Counted from the first letter of the stretch, positions 43,836 through 55,543 are shown. The stretch is 64,000 nt of DNA from Alkalimarinus alittae (GCF_026016465.1 NZ_CP100390.1:1898001-1962000), one strand, 5' to 3'. Numbers and translations: made by a program. Notes: generated by a model from the sequence alone, not told the origin.

Positions 43836-45302
43836 ATGATTAATAAAGCTAAAAAATATAAAAAACAAATGGCTCAAGCCCGAGATTATGACACTTGGAA
43901 AGACGCTGCTCTTGAGCTTGATTACATCGATCGAAATGTTGAGTGGAAAGAAGCGTTTGCATCCGACCTCTATAACTATGAGCTAATATATGACCGTTTA
44001 AGTGAGTTGCGTGAATGTAGTCGAAAAAAAGACCATGACACGATGTTGCGCTGCCTAAGAGAAGGTTTGCACCATGATTTAGGTAATATGGGTAATAGTG
44101 AGCTTTATAATCGAAGTAATATAGGCACAAAGCATTTAATTGAAGAATACATTAACCAAGTCTGTGAATCGCTAAATTATATCTGTGACCAAAAAATCCC
44201 TGAATTAACAGACAAAGAAAAACTCGATTTCTTTAAAGATACGCTGCTAAGTTATGGTCGACCAGCACTCTTGTTGAGTGGCGGTGCATCTTTAGGCATG
44301 TTCCATATCGGTGTTATTAAAGCGTTGTGGGAGCGTGGTTTACTGCCACAGGTTGTTGCAGGCTCAAGTGTTGGGTCTATTATTGCTGCGATGTTGGGTA
44401 CGCATACAGATGCAGAGTTACCAGAAATGTTAGACCCTAATCGCCACAATCTTAAAGCGTGGAAGTGGCTGGGCATCATGAGTGGCCTGAAGGGAAAAGG
44501 CTTTATGGATCAAAAGCAGTTAGAAAACTGCTTGAGAACTAATATTGGTGAATATTCTTTTCAGGAAGCCTATGAGCGAACAGGGCGTAGTATTAATATT
44601 ACTGTTTCGCCAGTACATGAACACCAAAAAGAACGCCTATTAAGTGGTTTCACATCACCGTATTTGTCGGTGTGGAGTGCAAGTCTGGCGTCTTGCTCTG
44701 TGCCAGGAATATTTCCCCCCGTTAAACTGATGAAAAAAGATATTGATGGCAACCTTGTACCGTATATGTCCAGTCTACGTTGGGTTGATGGTTCAGTGGT
44801 TAGTGATTTACCCGTAGAGCGGTTGATGCACCTATATGATGTTAATTTCTCTATCGTGAGTCAGACCAACCCTCATATTGTCCCGTTTATGGAAATGAAC
44901 AATAAGGTCAAGCAGAGCGGCCCTCTATCGCTACCGGCTAGAATTTTAAAGTCTGAAGTTCAGTTTCATGGTAAGGCCACGTTTGATTACCTTAGGAACA
45001 ATGTGAATAACGAACTATTTAGGCAGGTTTCAGGTCATATGTATTCCATACTGGCTCAGAACTATTATGGTGATGTTACTGTCGCACCGCATTATACTTT
45101 ACGTCATTATATGAATATATTAAGAAACCCTTCTCAAGAGCTAGTTAAAGAGCTCATACTTCAGGGTGAAAGGGCTACTTGGCCAAAACTCGCGATGATT
45201 CGAACCCACGCCAAAATTAGTCAAACCCTTGAAAACTGCATTTCGAGATTAAAAGTTAAAGCCACACGGTCAAAAGCAGAGTTAAGAATCATTGCGAGTT
45301 AA
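43836..45302 (+). CDS. Patatin-like phospholipase with N-terminal DUF3336
   Basis: This 488-aa protein has an N-terminal helical domain (about 1-130, resembling DUF3336, as in eukaryotic TGL lipases and bacterial relatives) followed by a patatin catalytic domain: oxyanion loop LLSGGASLGMFHIGVIKAL, nucleophile VVAGSSVGSIIAAM (GxSxG serine), and the catalytic Asp in RWVDGSVVSDLP. No signal peptide is seen, so it probably acts inside the cell on phospholipids or triacylglycerols. It lies next to mlaA and near fadD and the lysophospholipase, which suggests a loose membrane-lipid turnover neighbourhood, though each has its own transcription unit. Confidence 0.9.
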   Translation: MINKAKKYKKQMAQARDYDTWKDAALELDYIDRNVEWKEAFASDLYNYELIYDRLSELRECSRKKDHDTMLRCLREGLHHDLGNMGNSELYNRSNIGTKHLIEEYINQVCESLNYICDQKIPELTDKEKLDFFKDTLLSYGRPALLLSGGASLGMFHIGVIKALWERGLLPQVVAGSSVGSIIAAMLGTHTDAELPEMLDPNRHNLKAWKWLGIMSGLKGKGFMDQKQLENCLRTNIGEYSFQEAYERTGRSINITVSPVHEHQKERLLSGFTSPYLSVWSASLASCSVPGIFPPVKLMKKDIDGNLVPYMSSLRWVDGSVVSDLPVERLMHLYDVNFSIVSQTNPHIVPFMEMNNKVKQSGPLSLPARILKSEVQFHGKATFDYLRNNVNNELFRQVSGHMYSILAQNYYGDVTVAPHYTLRHYMNILRNPSQELVKELILQGERATWPKLAMIRTHAKISQTLENCISRLKVKATRSKAELRIIAS

Positions 45303-45485
45303 TTGCCGTTTGTTTTAAACTATTTTAAAAGAGAGTTTTATTTGTCCTTAGACATCGTTATTATCATTTTTCATATAAATTAAGACTGCGGGAGCATCAC
45401 CGTATATACTATTTGGTCGCACCAAGTGTTGAGCATGCAGTCTTGGACTTAATCTATTTTAATCAAACGGCGTCTTAGATAATCT

Positions 45486-47240
45486 ATGTACCGCGACTAT
45501 TTCGGTCTGAAAGAGTTACCTTTTTCAATAGCCCCTGATCCACGTTACTTATATATGAGTGAGCGTCATAAAGAGGCGCTCGCTCATTTGTTATACGGTG
45601 TTTCAGGCCAGGGTGGCTTTGTGGTACTGACGGGCGAAGTCGGTACCGGTAAAACAACGATTTGCCGCTGCTTTTTGCAGCAAGTGCCTGAAAATACTGA
45701 TGTCGCGTTTATTGTTAATCCAAAACTATCTGCCAGAGAGTTGTTAGCAAATATTTGCGATGAATTCGGTATTCAATATCCTGCTGGCGCTTCTATAAAG
45801 ATCTATAACGACCTAATAAGTCACTATTTGCTACAGGCCCACTCCGAGGGGCGGCATACGGTATTGGTGATCGATGAGGCGCAAAACCTCCGTATAGATG
45901 TGTTAGAACAGCTTAGGTTGCTTACTAACCTTGAAACGTCCGAGAAAAAGTTACTTCAAATTATCTTGCTTGGTCAACCCGAACTGCATGACATGCTTTC
46001 ACGGCAAGAGCTACGTCAGCTATCTCAGCGTATTACGGCAAGATATCATCTCAGATCGTTAAATAAAGAAGAAGTAACAGCCTATATTCGTTATAGGCTA
46101 GCCGTAGCAGGGCAGAAACAAGATCTTTTTCAAGCCTCCGCCATCAAAACAATTTACCGAAAAAGTGGTGGTATACCTCGCCTTATAAACCTTGTTTGCG
46201 ACAGGGCATTACTCGGTGCTTATGCTGAAAACTCAATGACGGTGTCTTCCCGTAATATAAAGCAAGCATTTAAAGAGATTGGCGCTAATAAGCGTAAATC
46301 GTTATTTACTATCGTGCCGAGTTGGGTGGTAACCGGTACAAGTATTGGTGCAGTTTTTGGGGCAGTGTTAATCATCATTTTAGCTGCGTTAAGTGCCAAT
46401 AAGCCTTTGGTTACACAAGGTATTGAACAAGAGGCTGTTAAGGTCGAAGAGACTGACCTAAGTATCGAAGATAATGCAGTGTTGACAGAAGGTGAGTCGA
46501 TAGCGGCTTCATTGACAGAGGCCGACACAGTATCAGATGGTGAAGACGAAAAGTTAGACCCTAAAGAACGTTATGGCAGTCGGTACGTCAGCAGCCTTAA
46601 ATATACGGCTCCGCCCTTTAATAATAAGCTGTCGGCGTACGAAGCCGTCTTATCTCAATGGGGGGTTCGATATTCTGCAGAGAACAATAAACTCGTGTGT
46701 GATTTTGCCGAATCTCAAGGTCTTAGTTGTCTCCATAAGCAGGGCAATTGGCGTAGTTTGATTCAAATAAACCGACCAGTCGTCATGCGGTTGACGAATC
46801 AAAAAGGACAAGAGTTTTTTATAGGTTTGCTTGAAATAGACGGGGACTTTGCGAAAATCTCTCTAGGACAAAAAACGATATGGACGTCCAAAGAAGCCAT
46901 AGATAAACAATGGTTTGGAGATTACTCTGTCATTTGGAGGTTGCCGCCTTACAAGTCTAGAGTCATAAAGCCGGGCGCTATAAATGACCCTGCGAAATGG
47001 CTAAACGGCCAAATTCTTACGGTTAAAGCTGCACAGTTTGGGTCTTCAGACGAGGGCGTTTTTCAAAGAGATGATAACTCATCACTTGAAGAAAAGGTTC
47101 AGTGGTTTCAAACATCAGTGGGGTTAACGCCTGATGGAATTGCTGGTGCATTAACACTCATTCACCTTAATAACTATATAAACCCGGGTATTCCTAAACT
47201 GTTTAAGGATACAAATCCGCTTGAGTTACCCAAGTCGTAA
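45486..47240 (+). CDS. gspA: GspA/ExeA-type AAA ATPase with peptidoglycan-binding domain
   Basis: This 584-aa inner-membrane ATPase, with GspB, helps pass and assemble the type II secretion secretin through peptidoglycan in Aeromonas. The N-terminus MYRDYFGLKELPFSIAPDPRYLYMS is the ExeA signature. Walker A GEVGTGKTT (about 49-57) and Walker B VLVIDEAQNL follow. One membrane helix is near 283-303, and the periplasmic part ends in a peptidoglycan-binding domain (EEKVQWFQTSVGLTPDGIAG). The partner gspB follows 19 bp later. No other type II secretion genes are in the window, as is usual for the separate exeAB operon. Confidence 0.93.
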   Translation: MYRDYFGLKELPFSIAPDPRYLYMSERHKEALAHLLYGVSGQGGFVVLTGEVGTGKTTICRCFLQQVPENTDVAFIVNPKLSARELLANICDEFGIQYPAGASIKIYNDLISHYLLQAHSEGRHTVLVIDEAQNLRIDVLEQLRLLTNLETSEKKLLQIILLGQPELHDMLSRQELRQLSQRITARYHLRSLNKEEVTAYIRYRLAVAGQKQDLFQASAIKTIYRKSGGIPRLINLVCDRALLGAYAENSMTVSSRNIKQAFKEIGANKRKSLFTIVPSWVVTGTSIGAVFGAVLIIILAALSANKPLVTQGIEQEAVKVEETDLSIEDNAVLTEGESIAASLTEADTVSDGEDEKLDPKERYGSRYVSSLKYTAPPFNNKLSAYEAVLSQWGVRYSAENNKLVCDFAESQGLSCLHKQGNWRSLIQINRPVVMRLTNQKGQEFFIGLLEIDGDFAKISLGQKTIWTSKEAIDKQWFGDYSVIWRLPPYKSRVIKPGAINDPAKWLNGQILTVKAAQFGSSDEGVFQRDDNSSLEEKVQWFQTSVGLTPDGIAGALTLIHLNNYINPGIPKLFKDTNPLELPKS

Positions 47241-47259
47241 TGGTTAACGAGATTATTTA

Positions 47260-48240
47260 ATGTCATACATACTAGACGCGCTTAAGAAGTCTGAAGAAGA
47301 AAGGCATCAAGGCCAGCTACCCAATTTGGGCTCAAACTCAACACTGATTCATATGCCTAAATCAAAATCTTCTCTTTGGTTGTGGGTGATCGGTGCACTG
47401 CTGGTGCTCAATGTTTGCTTTGTTGGGTTTTGGGTCTTGACAGAAAAGCCTGTAGCTAAAACACCTGTTGAAGACTCAGTGTCTGCTGATGTTGTTGGCG
47501 CGATAGACCACAGTGATGAGTTAGATAGCACGAATAGCGCGACTAATACGTCTATTGAGTCTAAAACGGTAGCAAACGTGAATAGTAATGCTGTCGTTAT
47601 TGCCTCTAATGTGCAGCCACTTGTGCATGGGTCAGTGTCAGGTGTTCCGCACCAGCAGGCATTAACTGAACAAGAAATGCAGCCTGAACCGTTTCGGGTC
47701 CAGCAACAGCCAAGTGTTGTATATACGGCGGTTGAGTCGCCAGAAGTGATCACGCCAAGCAGTGGCTATCAACGATATAGAACCGAACAAGAAAGGGGTG
47801 TACCTCAAGAGCGGGTGCAAGAAGCGCCGACGATTATAACACCTAAAGGCAAATCTCGACCTTATACTGGGCCCGCTTACACGGCTGTAGTTGATGAAAC
47901 GGCCGACGAAAATACTGCAGTGAACAGGCACGCTAACGCGGGTCAAGACACAGGCGGCTACACAGATAAACGTCCCATCGTAGATCTGTCTTCGGTGCCT
48001 CGCGTATCTGAAAAACCTCACGAGTTTCAAATCAAGATTCCTGACATGGCCTTTAATAGCCACATTTATACCGATACGCCCAGCGCCCGAAGGGTCATGA
48101 TCAATAATATCTATTTAAGAGAAGGCCAGACGTTCTCGGGTATGAAGGTCGAGAAAATTATAGAAGATGGCATCATACTTTCAATAGATGGCGACCCTTT
48201 CAAGATGGGTGTGCTGAGAGATTGGTATTCGCCTAGGTAG
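47260..48240 (+). CDS. gspB: GspB-type protein
   Basis: This 326-aa partner of GspA opens MSYILDALKKSEEERHQGQ, the hallmark of GspB/ExeB proteins. One membrane helix (about 38-58, LWLWVIGALLVLNVCFVGFWVL) is followed by a long low-complexity periplasmic linker and the conserved C-terminal domain (about 250-326: IPDMAFNSHIYTDTPSARRV, then MKVEKIIEDGIILSIDG). It forms an operon with gspA (19-bp gap). Together they anchor the secretin of the type II secretion system. Confidence 0.9.
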   Translation: MSYILDALKKSEEERHQGQLPNLGSNSTLIHMPKSKSSLWLWVIGALLVLNVCFVGFWVLTEKPVAKTPVEDSVSADVVGAIDHSDELDSTNSATNTSIESKTVANVNSNAVVIASNVQPLVHGSVSGVPHQQALTEQEMQPEPFRVQQQPSVVYTAVESPEVITPSSGYQRYRTEQERGVPQERVQEAPTIITPKGKSRPYTGPAYTAVVDETADENTAVNRHANAGQDTGGYTDKRPIVDLSSVPRVSEKPHEFQIKIPDMAFNSHIYTDTPSARRVMINNIYLREGQTFSGMKVEKIIEDGIILSIDGDPFKMGVLRDWYSPR

Positions 48241-48293
48241 TACAGCGCCATTCGCTGAGTTTATTAAAATATCCCATATTCCGTAGACCTAAC

Positions 48294-50462
48294 ATGCTAA
48301 CAGATGACGTAAAAGCAGAAATTCAATCTGCATATTCAAAATTCTTATCCAAAAAAGACTATAAGTCTCGATATGGGCAACGTCAGATGATTGCTGAATT
48401 CGCTCGCTATTTAGGGGGGATAGAGTCTGACTCAAAAGGAATTAGAAAGTCTAAGCATAAAGTATGTGTAGTCGAAGCAGGTACTGGTACAGGTAAAACA
48501 TTAGGGTACTGCATCTCAGCGATTCCGCTAGCATTAAGTCATAATAAAAAACTCATTATTTCTACTGCTACAACCGCGTTGCAAGAACAAATCGTGGCTA
48601 AAGACTTGCCAGATATTGTAAATAATAGTGGGCTAAAATTTAAGTTTGCATTAGCAAAAGGGCGTGGGCGCTACCTTTGTTTAAGTAAGCTCGAAACACA
48701 GTTAGCGAATGATGGGTCAGTTCAAGATAGTCTGCCTCTGTTTATGCTTGATAATGGATTGGGGTCTCCTGATAATAAACCGCTGTACCAAAATATGTTT
48801 TCAGCGTACGCCAACCAACAGTGGGATGGTGATCGAGATAAATGGCCAGACAATGTCGAAAATAAAGCTTGGAGTCTAGTCACAACCGATAATCAACAAT
48901 GCTCTAATCGACGCTGTAGTTACTTTCACAGTTGTAGTTACTATGAATCTAGAAAGTTACTCGAAGATGCAGACGTGATAGTGGCTAATCATGACTTAAT
49001 TTTGGCAGATTTGTCATTGGGGGGCGGGGTTGTTCTACCGGCTCCTGAAGATGCTATTTATGTGTTTGATGAGGCTCACCACTTGGCTGATAAAGCACTA
49101 GGGCACTTCGCGGTGCACTCGCCACTTAAAGGCTGCCAAAATTGGTTAAAGCAAACGTCAAAAGTATTCACTGAATTACTGCCGTATATTAAGCCTTCCT
49201 CTCGGTTAAGAACAAAAGCTGAAGAAATAACCACTCTGACACCGTCTATTCACGATCAAATTGAAGCGCTCTATCTTCGAATGGAGCAATCATTAGATTG
49301 GAATGCCAGTGACGATCGGTATGGCCAGCGGCCATCGCCTATGGGGCAGCAACGAGATAACCAGATCGTATACCGTTTTGCTGAGGGCGTTGTACCTGAT
49401 GAATTAAAATCCATATCATCAGAACTGCTTAAATTGTTTATAGGGTTATGCCGGTTAGTTGATGAAATAAACAACGATATTATTCGATCAATGGATGAGA
49501 AACCGGATGCAAGTTTAAGTAAAGAAGATGGTGAAAGCTGGTTTCCTGTTATTGGTTCAACGCTATCGCGCGGTCAGTCTTATCAAGACCTATGGCGTTT
49601 TTTTTCTACTGATGACATTAAAGGTCAGCCACCTTCTGCTCGTTGGGCAGTTAAAAAAGTATTCGATAACTTTGAAGACATTGAGTTATTTGGAAGTCCG
49701 TTAATGGCTGATAGCCTGCTTTATTCTCGGTTATGGTCTAAATGCTATGCGGCTCTTATTACGTCCGCAACATTAACCTCATTGGGCAACTTTAATCGTT
49801 TAACCAATAAATCGGGTCTACCAGATGAAAGTGCCTACTTAGCGGTTACCAGCCCGTTTAACTATGGCGAAGTGGCGACCTTGCGTTTGCCTTCGATGAA
49901 GTCTGACCCTGGCAATAGTGTTGCACATACTGAAGAGCTTATTGAGCTATTTCCTCAATTCTTAGAAGGTCATCAAGGCACTTTAGCGCTCTTTAGTTCT
50001 AGAAAACAAATGAATGAAGTACTAGACGGGCTACCCACAGCGTTAAGAACACAAACTATCAGTCAGGATGAAATGAGTAAGCAAGAGGTTATAAAAGAAC
50101 ATAAGCGAAAAATAGATGAAGGGGAGACAAGCGTTATTTTTGGATTAGCCTCCTTTGCAGAAGGAATAGACTTGCCCGGTGATTACTTAACGAACGTGTT
50201 AATTGCAAAAATACCCTTTGCTGTTCCTAATGACCCTATAGAGGCGGGCTTAAGTGAGTGGATAGAGTCACGAGGCGGAAACCCCTTTATGGAGATAACA
50301 GTGCCAGAGGCCTCAACGAAACTAATACAGGCGTGTGGACGGCTATTAAGAGCAGAAAGTGATTATGGGCAAGTGACATTATTTGATAGTCGATTGGTCA
50401 ATCGGCGGTATGGTAAGATGATTATTGATTCGTTGCCGCCGTTTAAGCGTCGGTACGATTAA
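48294..50462 (+). CDS. dinG: ATP-dependent DNA helicase DinG
   Basis: This 722-aa 5'-3' superfamily-2 helicase removes R-loops and supports DNA repair. Walker A VEAGTGTGKTLGY is at about 63-75, and the four iron-sulfur ligands are in RYLCLSKLE, QQCSNRRCSY and FHSCSYY. The DEAH box is VFDEAHHLADKA, and the C-terminal motifs include FGLASFAEGIDLPGD and QACGRLLRAESDYG. The ATG at 48294 is 53 bp after the gspB stop with a poor ribosome site. It may share the gspAB transcript. The convergent LuxR gene follows. Confidence 0.93.
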   Translation: MLTDDVKAEIQSAYSKFLSKKDYKSRYGQRQMIAEFARYLGGIESDSKGIRKSKHKVCVVEAGTGTGKTLGYCISAIPLALSHNKKLIISTATTALQEQIVAKDLPDIVNNSGLKFKFALAKGRGRYLCLSKLETQLANDGSVQDSLPLFMLDNGLGSPDNKPLYQNMFSAYANQQWDGDRDKWPDNVENKAWSLVTTDNQQCSNRRCSYFHSCSYYESRKLLEDADVIVANHDLILADLSLGGGVVLPAPEDAIYVFDEAHHLADKALGHFAVHSPLKGCQNWLKQTSKVFTELLPYIKPSSRLRTKAEEITTLTPSIHDQIEALYLRMEQSLDWNASDDRYGQRPSPMGQQRDNQIVYRFAEGVVPDELKSISSELLKLFIGLCRLVDEINNDIIRSMDEKPDASLSKEDGESWFPVIGSTLSRGQSYQDLWRFFSTDDIKGQPPSARWAVKKVFDNFEDIELFGSPLMADSLLYSRLWSKCYAALITSATLTSLGNFNRLTNKSGLPDESAYLAVTSPFNYGEVATLRLPSMKSDPGNSVAHTEELIELFPQFLEGHQGTLALFSSRKQMNEVLDGLPTALRTQTISQDEMSKQEVIKEHKRKIDEGETSVIFGLASFAEGIDLPGDYLTNVLIAKIPFAVPNDPIEAGLSEWIESRGGNPFMEITVPEASTKLIQACGRLLRAESDYGQVTLFDSRLVNRRYGKMIIDSLPPFKRRYD

Positions 50463-50485
50463 ACGGCGCGAACTAAAATTTTATC

Positions 50486-50520
50486 AAAAAAAAACGGTAA
50501 CAATCATTCGACTGCTACCG
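50486..50520 (-). terminator. Terminator for the LuxR-family gene
   Basis: On the minus strand, CGGTAGCA pairs with TGTTACCG (one G-T pair), followed by nine Ts. It lies about 185 bp beyond the stop of the leftward regulator and 24 bp after dinG. Confidence 0.6.
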
Positions 50521-50704
50521 CTTATTGTATGAGGCTGTAAGGCCAGCGCTCTATCATTAGTACAAATGGTTAGTTGATAAAGAAAACACAAGGCCTGAAT
50601 TCGTGTTTTGTTCAACTCAATTCATCATGGTTTAATAATAAGGCTTAGGGGGGCGTAGTGTAATCGTCCAAAGGGCGTAAATTGAACATTTGTACCGTCA
50701 AAAG

Positions 50705-53413
50705 CTACAATAAACCGTATTCTCGGGCTTTTGCTAGCGCTTCTGTTCGGCTTTTTGCGCCGATTTTTCCATAAATATTACGAATATGTGCTTTTACTGT
50801 CGCAGGGGCTAAGAATAGCTGACTGGCGATAACTTTATTTGCTAAGCCTTCATTAATCAATGTAAGCACTTCTTGCTCTCGCTGGCTTAGCGGCTCTTGC
50901 AAAGTAGCCGTTGTTTTAGTCGGAAGTGTTTCAACTAATTTAACCTCTTTGTCTTGAGTGCTAATATTGAGAGCAGCATTAAGTTCATTTTTATAGCTAT
51001 CTGGAATGCTCACGCTATTACCTAATATGACTAAGTCCCTTACCAGGCTGCCTTCATCACAAAAAGCTTTGATGATGCCTTCTTTTGAAGCAAGAATCAT
51101 GGCCTCTGTTATCGCATCGCGAGATTGCTCGATATTATTCAGCTTTGAATATGCAATCGCTTGTAGAATCCAAAGCTCTATCAAGTGTTTAATGTGGTGG
51201 TCTTTTGTTGCTTCTTCACAAACTGCAGTCAGTTTAGTAATTGCTTTTTGGTAATGAGCTTGAGATATCAATACGCGTGCGACGGTGATATCTTGCTGCT
51301 CTTTATTGACTTGAGAGATAGAGACAGCGGCTTTTTCGACTGTTTTAACCCAGTGTTCAGCTTTTATGTTTTCGCCTAAGGCAAGATAACAGCGAGTTCT
51401 TAATGCATCGAGTGAAGGGGGTTCAAACATGAGTGAATCTTGCTTGTGTTCATAGACGTTAATAGCGTCATCGAGCCAAGTAATGGCCGACTTATAATCA
51501 CCGACAGAAAAAGCCATGTAGGCTCGAACATACTGAATAAGAATATGTTGACCAGGTTCTGTTCCAACTTCTAGATGGTTTAACAGCGGGTTGATATACG
51601 ACTCTGCTGTAGTCAGCTGGTTTTTCTCACGATAAATTTGTGCGAGGGCACAGTTTTGCCAGCAAGAAATTAATTTAGGTTGAGATGGATCATGATAGCC
51701 GTCTATCCACGATTGATTGCTCGTGCAAATTTCTCTTGCTAGATCGAGTTCACCTAGGTAATACAGTATCCAGCCTAGCAAGCCAGTACTTGATAAGACC
51801 GTAGTGAATCGTTTTTCATTTTTACCATACTCTATAGAGGCTTGTAGTGCTGAGCGGGCGGATGATAAATCGCCTTGTGCAAAACAGTCCATTCCTAAGC
51901 CATAATAGGTCACTGACTTTAATGGCATGTTGGAGTTATCTAAGTCATCAAGCACTTGTTGAGTCAGGTCAGTTGCACTTGCTAAATCGCTTTGAGATCT
52001 TGCTAGGTAAGAGCGAATGAGCGAAATTTCACTATGAAGCGCCAGTGCGTCTTGTGCTTCGGGGTGTGAGTCACAAACCCTTTTATCAAGAATGTCTTCA
52101 AGTCGATCGAGCAGAGGCAGTGTGGTTTCAATTTTATTACTAAAAAAGAGCGCCCAGACTTTTAGCATGATGAGTCGAGGGTGTTCATCTAGGGTATCGT
52201 CAGTAATATAAGACAGCCATTCTAAAACAGGAAGATGATAACCTTCATGGATTAAATTGTTGCCATGTACTTCAAGTGCTCTTGCGAGCCAAGACCAATC
52301 TTTTAACTGAATAAGCTGGTTGATTGCTTCATGTAATTGGCCTTGTTGAAGTAGCCAGTTAATGGCTCTTTCTTGAAATAGCACAAGGTCTTTTGGGTTG
52401 TTTTGTTTGAGGCGCTGTAATAAAGATTCACGAAATAAGTCGTGATATCGAAACCAGTTATTTTGAGTGTCTAGAGGAATAATAAATAAATTAATTCGGT
52501 TGAGCTCTTCTAGGTAGCTCTGGCTGTCATTACTTTGGCGTAGTGCATCACATAGCTGAGCGTTCAGTCTGATCAGGCAAGAGGTTTCAAGTAAAAAAGA
52601 CTTGATGTTATCTGGCTGTGAATCAAGTATCTCACTAAGTACATAATCGCTAATTAACTTATGCTCGCCCGAATAATGACTAAATACATCGCTGCTAGAT
52701 GCTGCAGTCGGGTTACCCTGAGTAGATATGGCTGCGAGTTGCATGGCAGCGACCCAGCCTTCTGATTTTTCTCTTGCAAGCGCAATATCTTCATCTGATA
52801 AATTCAGGCTCATATATTCATTAAAGAAAAGCCTGCTTTCGTCTATCGAAAAGGCAAGGTCATGGGCGTGAATTTCATCGACTATATTTCTCACACGCCA
52901 ACGTGCAATAGGCAGTGCTGGCTCAACACGACTGGTTATTACCATTTGTATGTTTTGAGGTAAATAATCAATCAAAAATGTAATGGACTGATGAATCTCT
53001 GTATTTGTTATACGGTGGTAGTCATCAAGAATAAGATAAATAGGCGAGCTACTCGTAATGCTACAGATTTCATTTACTAATGCTGTAACGGCTGCTTCGA
53101 TAGGTGTTTGGTTGTCGTTTAACAGTTTGAGAGATTCGACGCCAATGCTGTCAAAAGAGTTTGCCAGCGTGCCAATAATGTATTGCCAAAACCGTCTTGA
53201 TTCGTTGTCGGGTTCATCAAGTGATAGCCAACTATAGGTGATTTCTTGGCTGTGAATCCATTGAGTAACGAGGGTAGTTTTACCGTACCCTGCAGGAGCT
53301 ACTATTGTCGTGAGTTTACGCCCATGACGGTTTTCAAGACGACTTATAAGGCGGTTTCTTTCGACGCTTTTAGGATTGTAAGCAGGAGCTAAGAATTTAG
53401 TCTTTAACAGCAT
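50705..53413 (-). CDS. MalT-like LuxR-family transcriptional activator (STAND ATPase)
   Basis: This 902-aa signal-transduction ATPase of the MalT type has Walker A APAGYGKTTLVTQW (about 39-52) and Walker B YLILDDYHRI. A winged-helix/arm region follows, then a long TPR-like sensor region (about 400-800), and a C-terminal LuxR helix-turn-helix (about 838-895, LSQREQEVLTLINEGLANKVIASQLF). Such proteins bind a small inducer in the TPR part and activate nearby or distant operons. No sugar genes are beside it. The inducer and targets are unknown; the TauE/SafE gene upstream on the same strand is a possible neighbour target. Confidence 0.88.
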   Translation of the reverse strand: MLLKTKFLAPAYNPKSVERNRLISRLENRHGRKLTTIVAPAGYGKTTLVTQWIHSQEITYSWLSLDEPDNESRRFWQYIIGTLANSFDSIGVESLKLLNDNQTPIEAAVTALVNEICSITSSSPIYLILDDYHRITNTEIHQSITFLIDYLPQNIQMVITSRVEPALPIARWRVRNIVDEIHAHDLAFSIDESRLFFNEYMSLNLSDEDIALAREKSEGWVAAMQLAAISTQGNPTAASSSDVFSHYSGEHKLISDYVLSEILDSQPDNIKSFLLETSCLIRLNAQLCDALRQSNDSQSYLEELNRINLFIIPLDTQNNWFRYHDLFRESLLQRLKQNNPKDLVLFQERAINWLLQQGQLHEAINQLIQLKDWSWLARALEVHGNNLIHEGYHLPVLEWLSYITDDTLDEHPRLIMLKVWALFFSNKIETTLPLLDRLEDILDKRVCDSHPEAQDALALHSEISLIRSYLARSQSDLASATDLTQQVLDDLDNSNMPLKSVTYYGLGMDCFAQGDLSSARSALQASIEYGKNEKRFTTVLSSTGLLGWILYYLGELDLAREICTSNQSWIDGYHDPSQPKLISCWQNCALAQIYREKNQLTTAESYINPLLNHLEVGTEPGQHILIQYVRAYMAFSVGDYKSAITWLDDAINVYEHKQDSLMFEPPSLDALRTRCYLALGENIKAEHWVKTVEKAAVSISQVNKEQQDITVARVLISQAHYQKAITKLTAVCEEATKDHHIKHLIELWILQAIAYSKLNNIEQSRDAITEAMILASKEGIIKAFCDEGSLVRDLVILGNSVSIPDSYKNELNAALNISTQDKEVKLVETLPTKTTATLQEPLSQREQEVLTLINEGLANKVIASQLFLAPATVKAHIRNIYGKIGAKSRTEALAKAREYGLL

Positions 53414-53572
53414 TAAGCGCGTTTATGTCCATATAGATAAAATAGGCAATACTAAAATTCTCCAATAATCAGCTCTGTTGTCAAGAAATTAAAGGACACA
53501 CAGACTAAATATTTAAATAATCGGACATTTTGAGTACCTCACTCGCTAAACGTCAGGTACATCTGTTCATTA

Positions 53573-54370
53573 TTAGAAGAATGCGTACTTTACACCAATT
53601 ATCAATAAAATACTGGCGAGAGTTGGCTGTAGTACTTTATCAGGCAACCTTTTTCCTAACATTGTACCTAAATGTATGGCAGGAAGAGAGCCAATTAATA
53701 GACTGAATAAAAGAATAAAATTAACATTCCCTAACGATAAATGTCCGAGCCCCGCTATTAGCGTTAAAGGAACTGCGTGTGCGATATCCGTTCCAATGAC
53801 TTTAATAGGGCTTAGGTGGGGGTATAAGACCAATAGAATAGCCGCCCCGAATGCGCCGGCACCGACTGAAGAAAGCGTTACACAAATACCGAGTAAAACA
53901 CCCATTACGGTTGTTAGGCTATTGCGGTGTGTTGTTAAAAAAGAATCACTCTTTAATCTAGCTTTACTTATTGCCTGCAGACGTTTTTTAAACAATAAAA
54001 CGATAGAGGTAAGAATAAGCATTACACCGAGAGTTGTGACAAGTACATGGGTATAAGTCTCAGAGTCCTCAAAATAAACGTTCAGCAATATAACGGTAAT
54101 GATAGATGCGGGTATGCTGCCTCGTGCAAGTCGAAATACAACATCCCATTGAATAGTTGATTGCCGTTGATGCGAAAACACACCACCACTTTTTGTGATG
54201 GCGGCATAAATAAGGTCTGTACCTATCGCTATATGGGTGGGAAAACCAAAAAGTAGTAATAGAGGGGTCATTAAAGATCCGCCTCCAACACCTGTTACAC
54301 CCACGGCTAAGCCGACACCAGCGCCCGCCAAAATATACATAATTGTATGAATTTCAAACAGTGTTTCCAT
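53573..54370 (-). CDS. TauE/SafE family sulfite/anion exporter
   Basis: This 265-aa polytopic membrane protein of the TSUP family has about eight helices and the two related half-motifs GAGVGLAVGVTGVGGGSLMTPLLLL (first) and GICVTLSSVGAGAFGAAILLVLYP (second). Family members move sulfite, sulfoacetate or related anions. It is divergent from cysB, with about 150 bp between the starts, so control by CysB and a role in sulfur balance are likely. The specific substrate cannot be read from the sequence. Confidence 0.88.
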   Translation of the reverse strand: METLFEIHTIMYILAGAGVGLAVGVTGVGGGSLMTPLLLLFGFPTHIAIGTDLIYAAITKSGGVFSHQRQSTIQWDVVFRLARGSIPASIITVILLNVYFEDSETYTHVLVTTLGVMLILTSIVLLFKKRLQAISKARLKSDSFLTTHRNSLTTVMGVLLGICVTLSSVGAGAFGAAILLVLYPHLSPIKVIGTDIAHAVPLTLIAGLGHLSLGNVNFILLFSLLIGSLPAIHLGTMLGKRLPDKVLQPTLASILLIIGVKYAFF

Positions 54371-54488
54371 AAAAGTGGTCTACACTACCTTTAATATTAA
54401 GGAATAAACAAAGATCATTAGCCAATTTATAGAGTTTGTTCTATTCTGAAAAGGAATATTTGTTTATATTTTTATTCCAAATTGTTAG

Positions 54489-55502
<1,014 letters not shown>

Positions 55503-55505
55503 GGT

Positions 55506-55537
55506 TATAAGGGCAGACTCATAGCTCTGCCCTTATA
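55506..55537. terminator. Strong bidirectional terminator between cysB and cysH
   Basis: TATAAGGGCAGA pairs perfectly over 12 bp with TCTGCCCTTATA around an 8-base loop. It begins 4 bp after the cysB stop and ends 7 bp before the cysH stop, serving both convergent genes. Confidence 0.85.
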
Positions 55538-55543
55538 TTAATA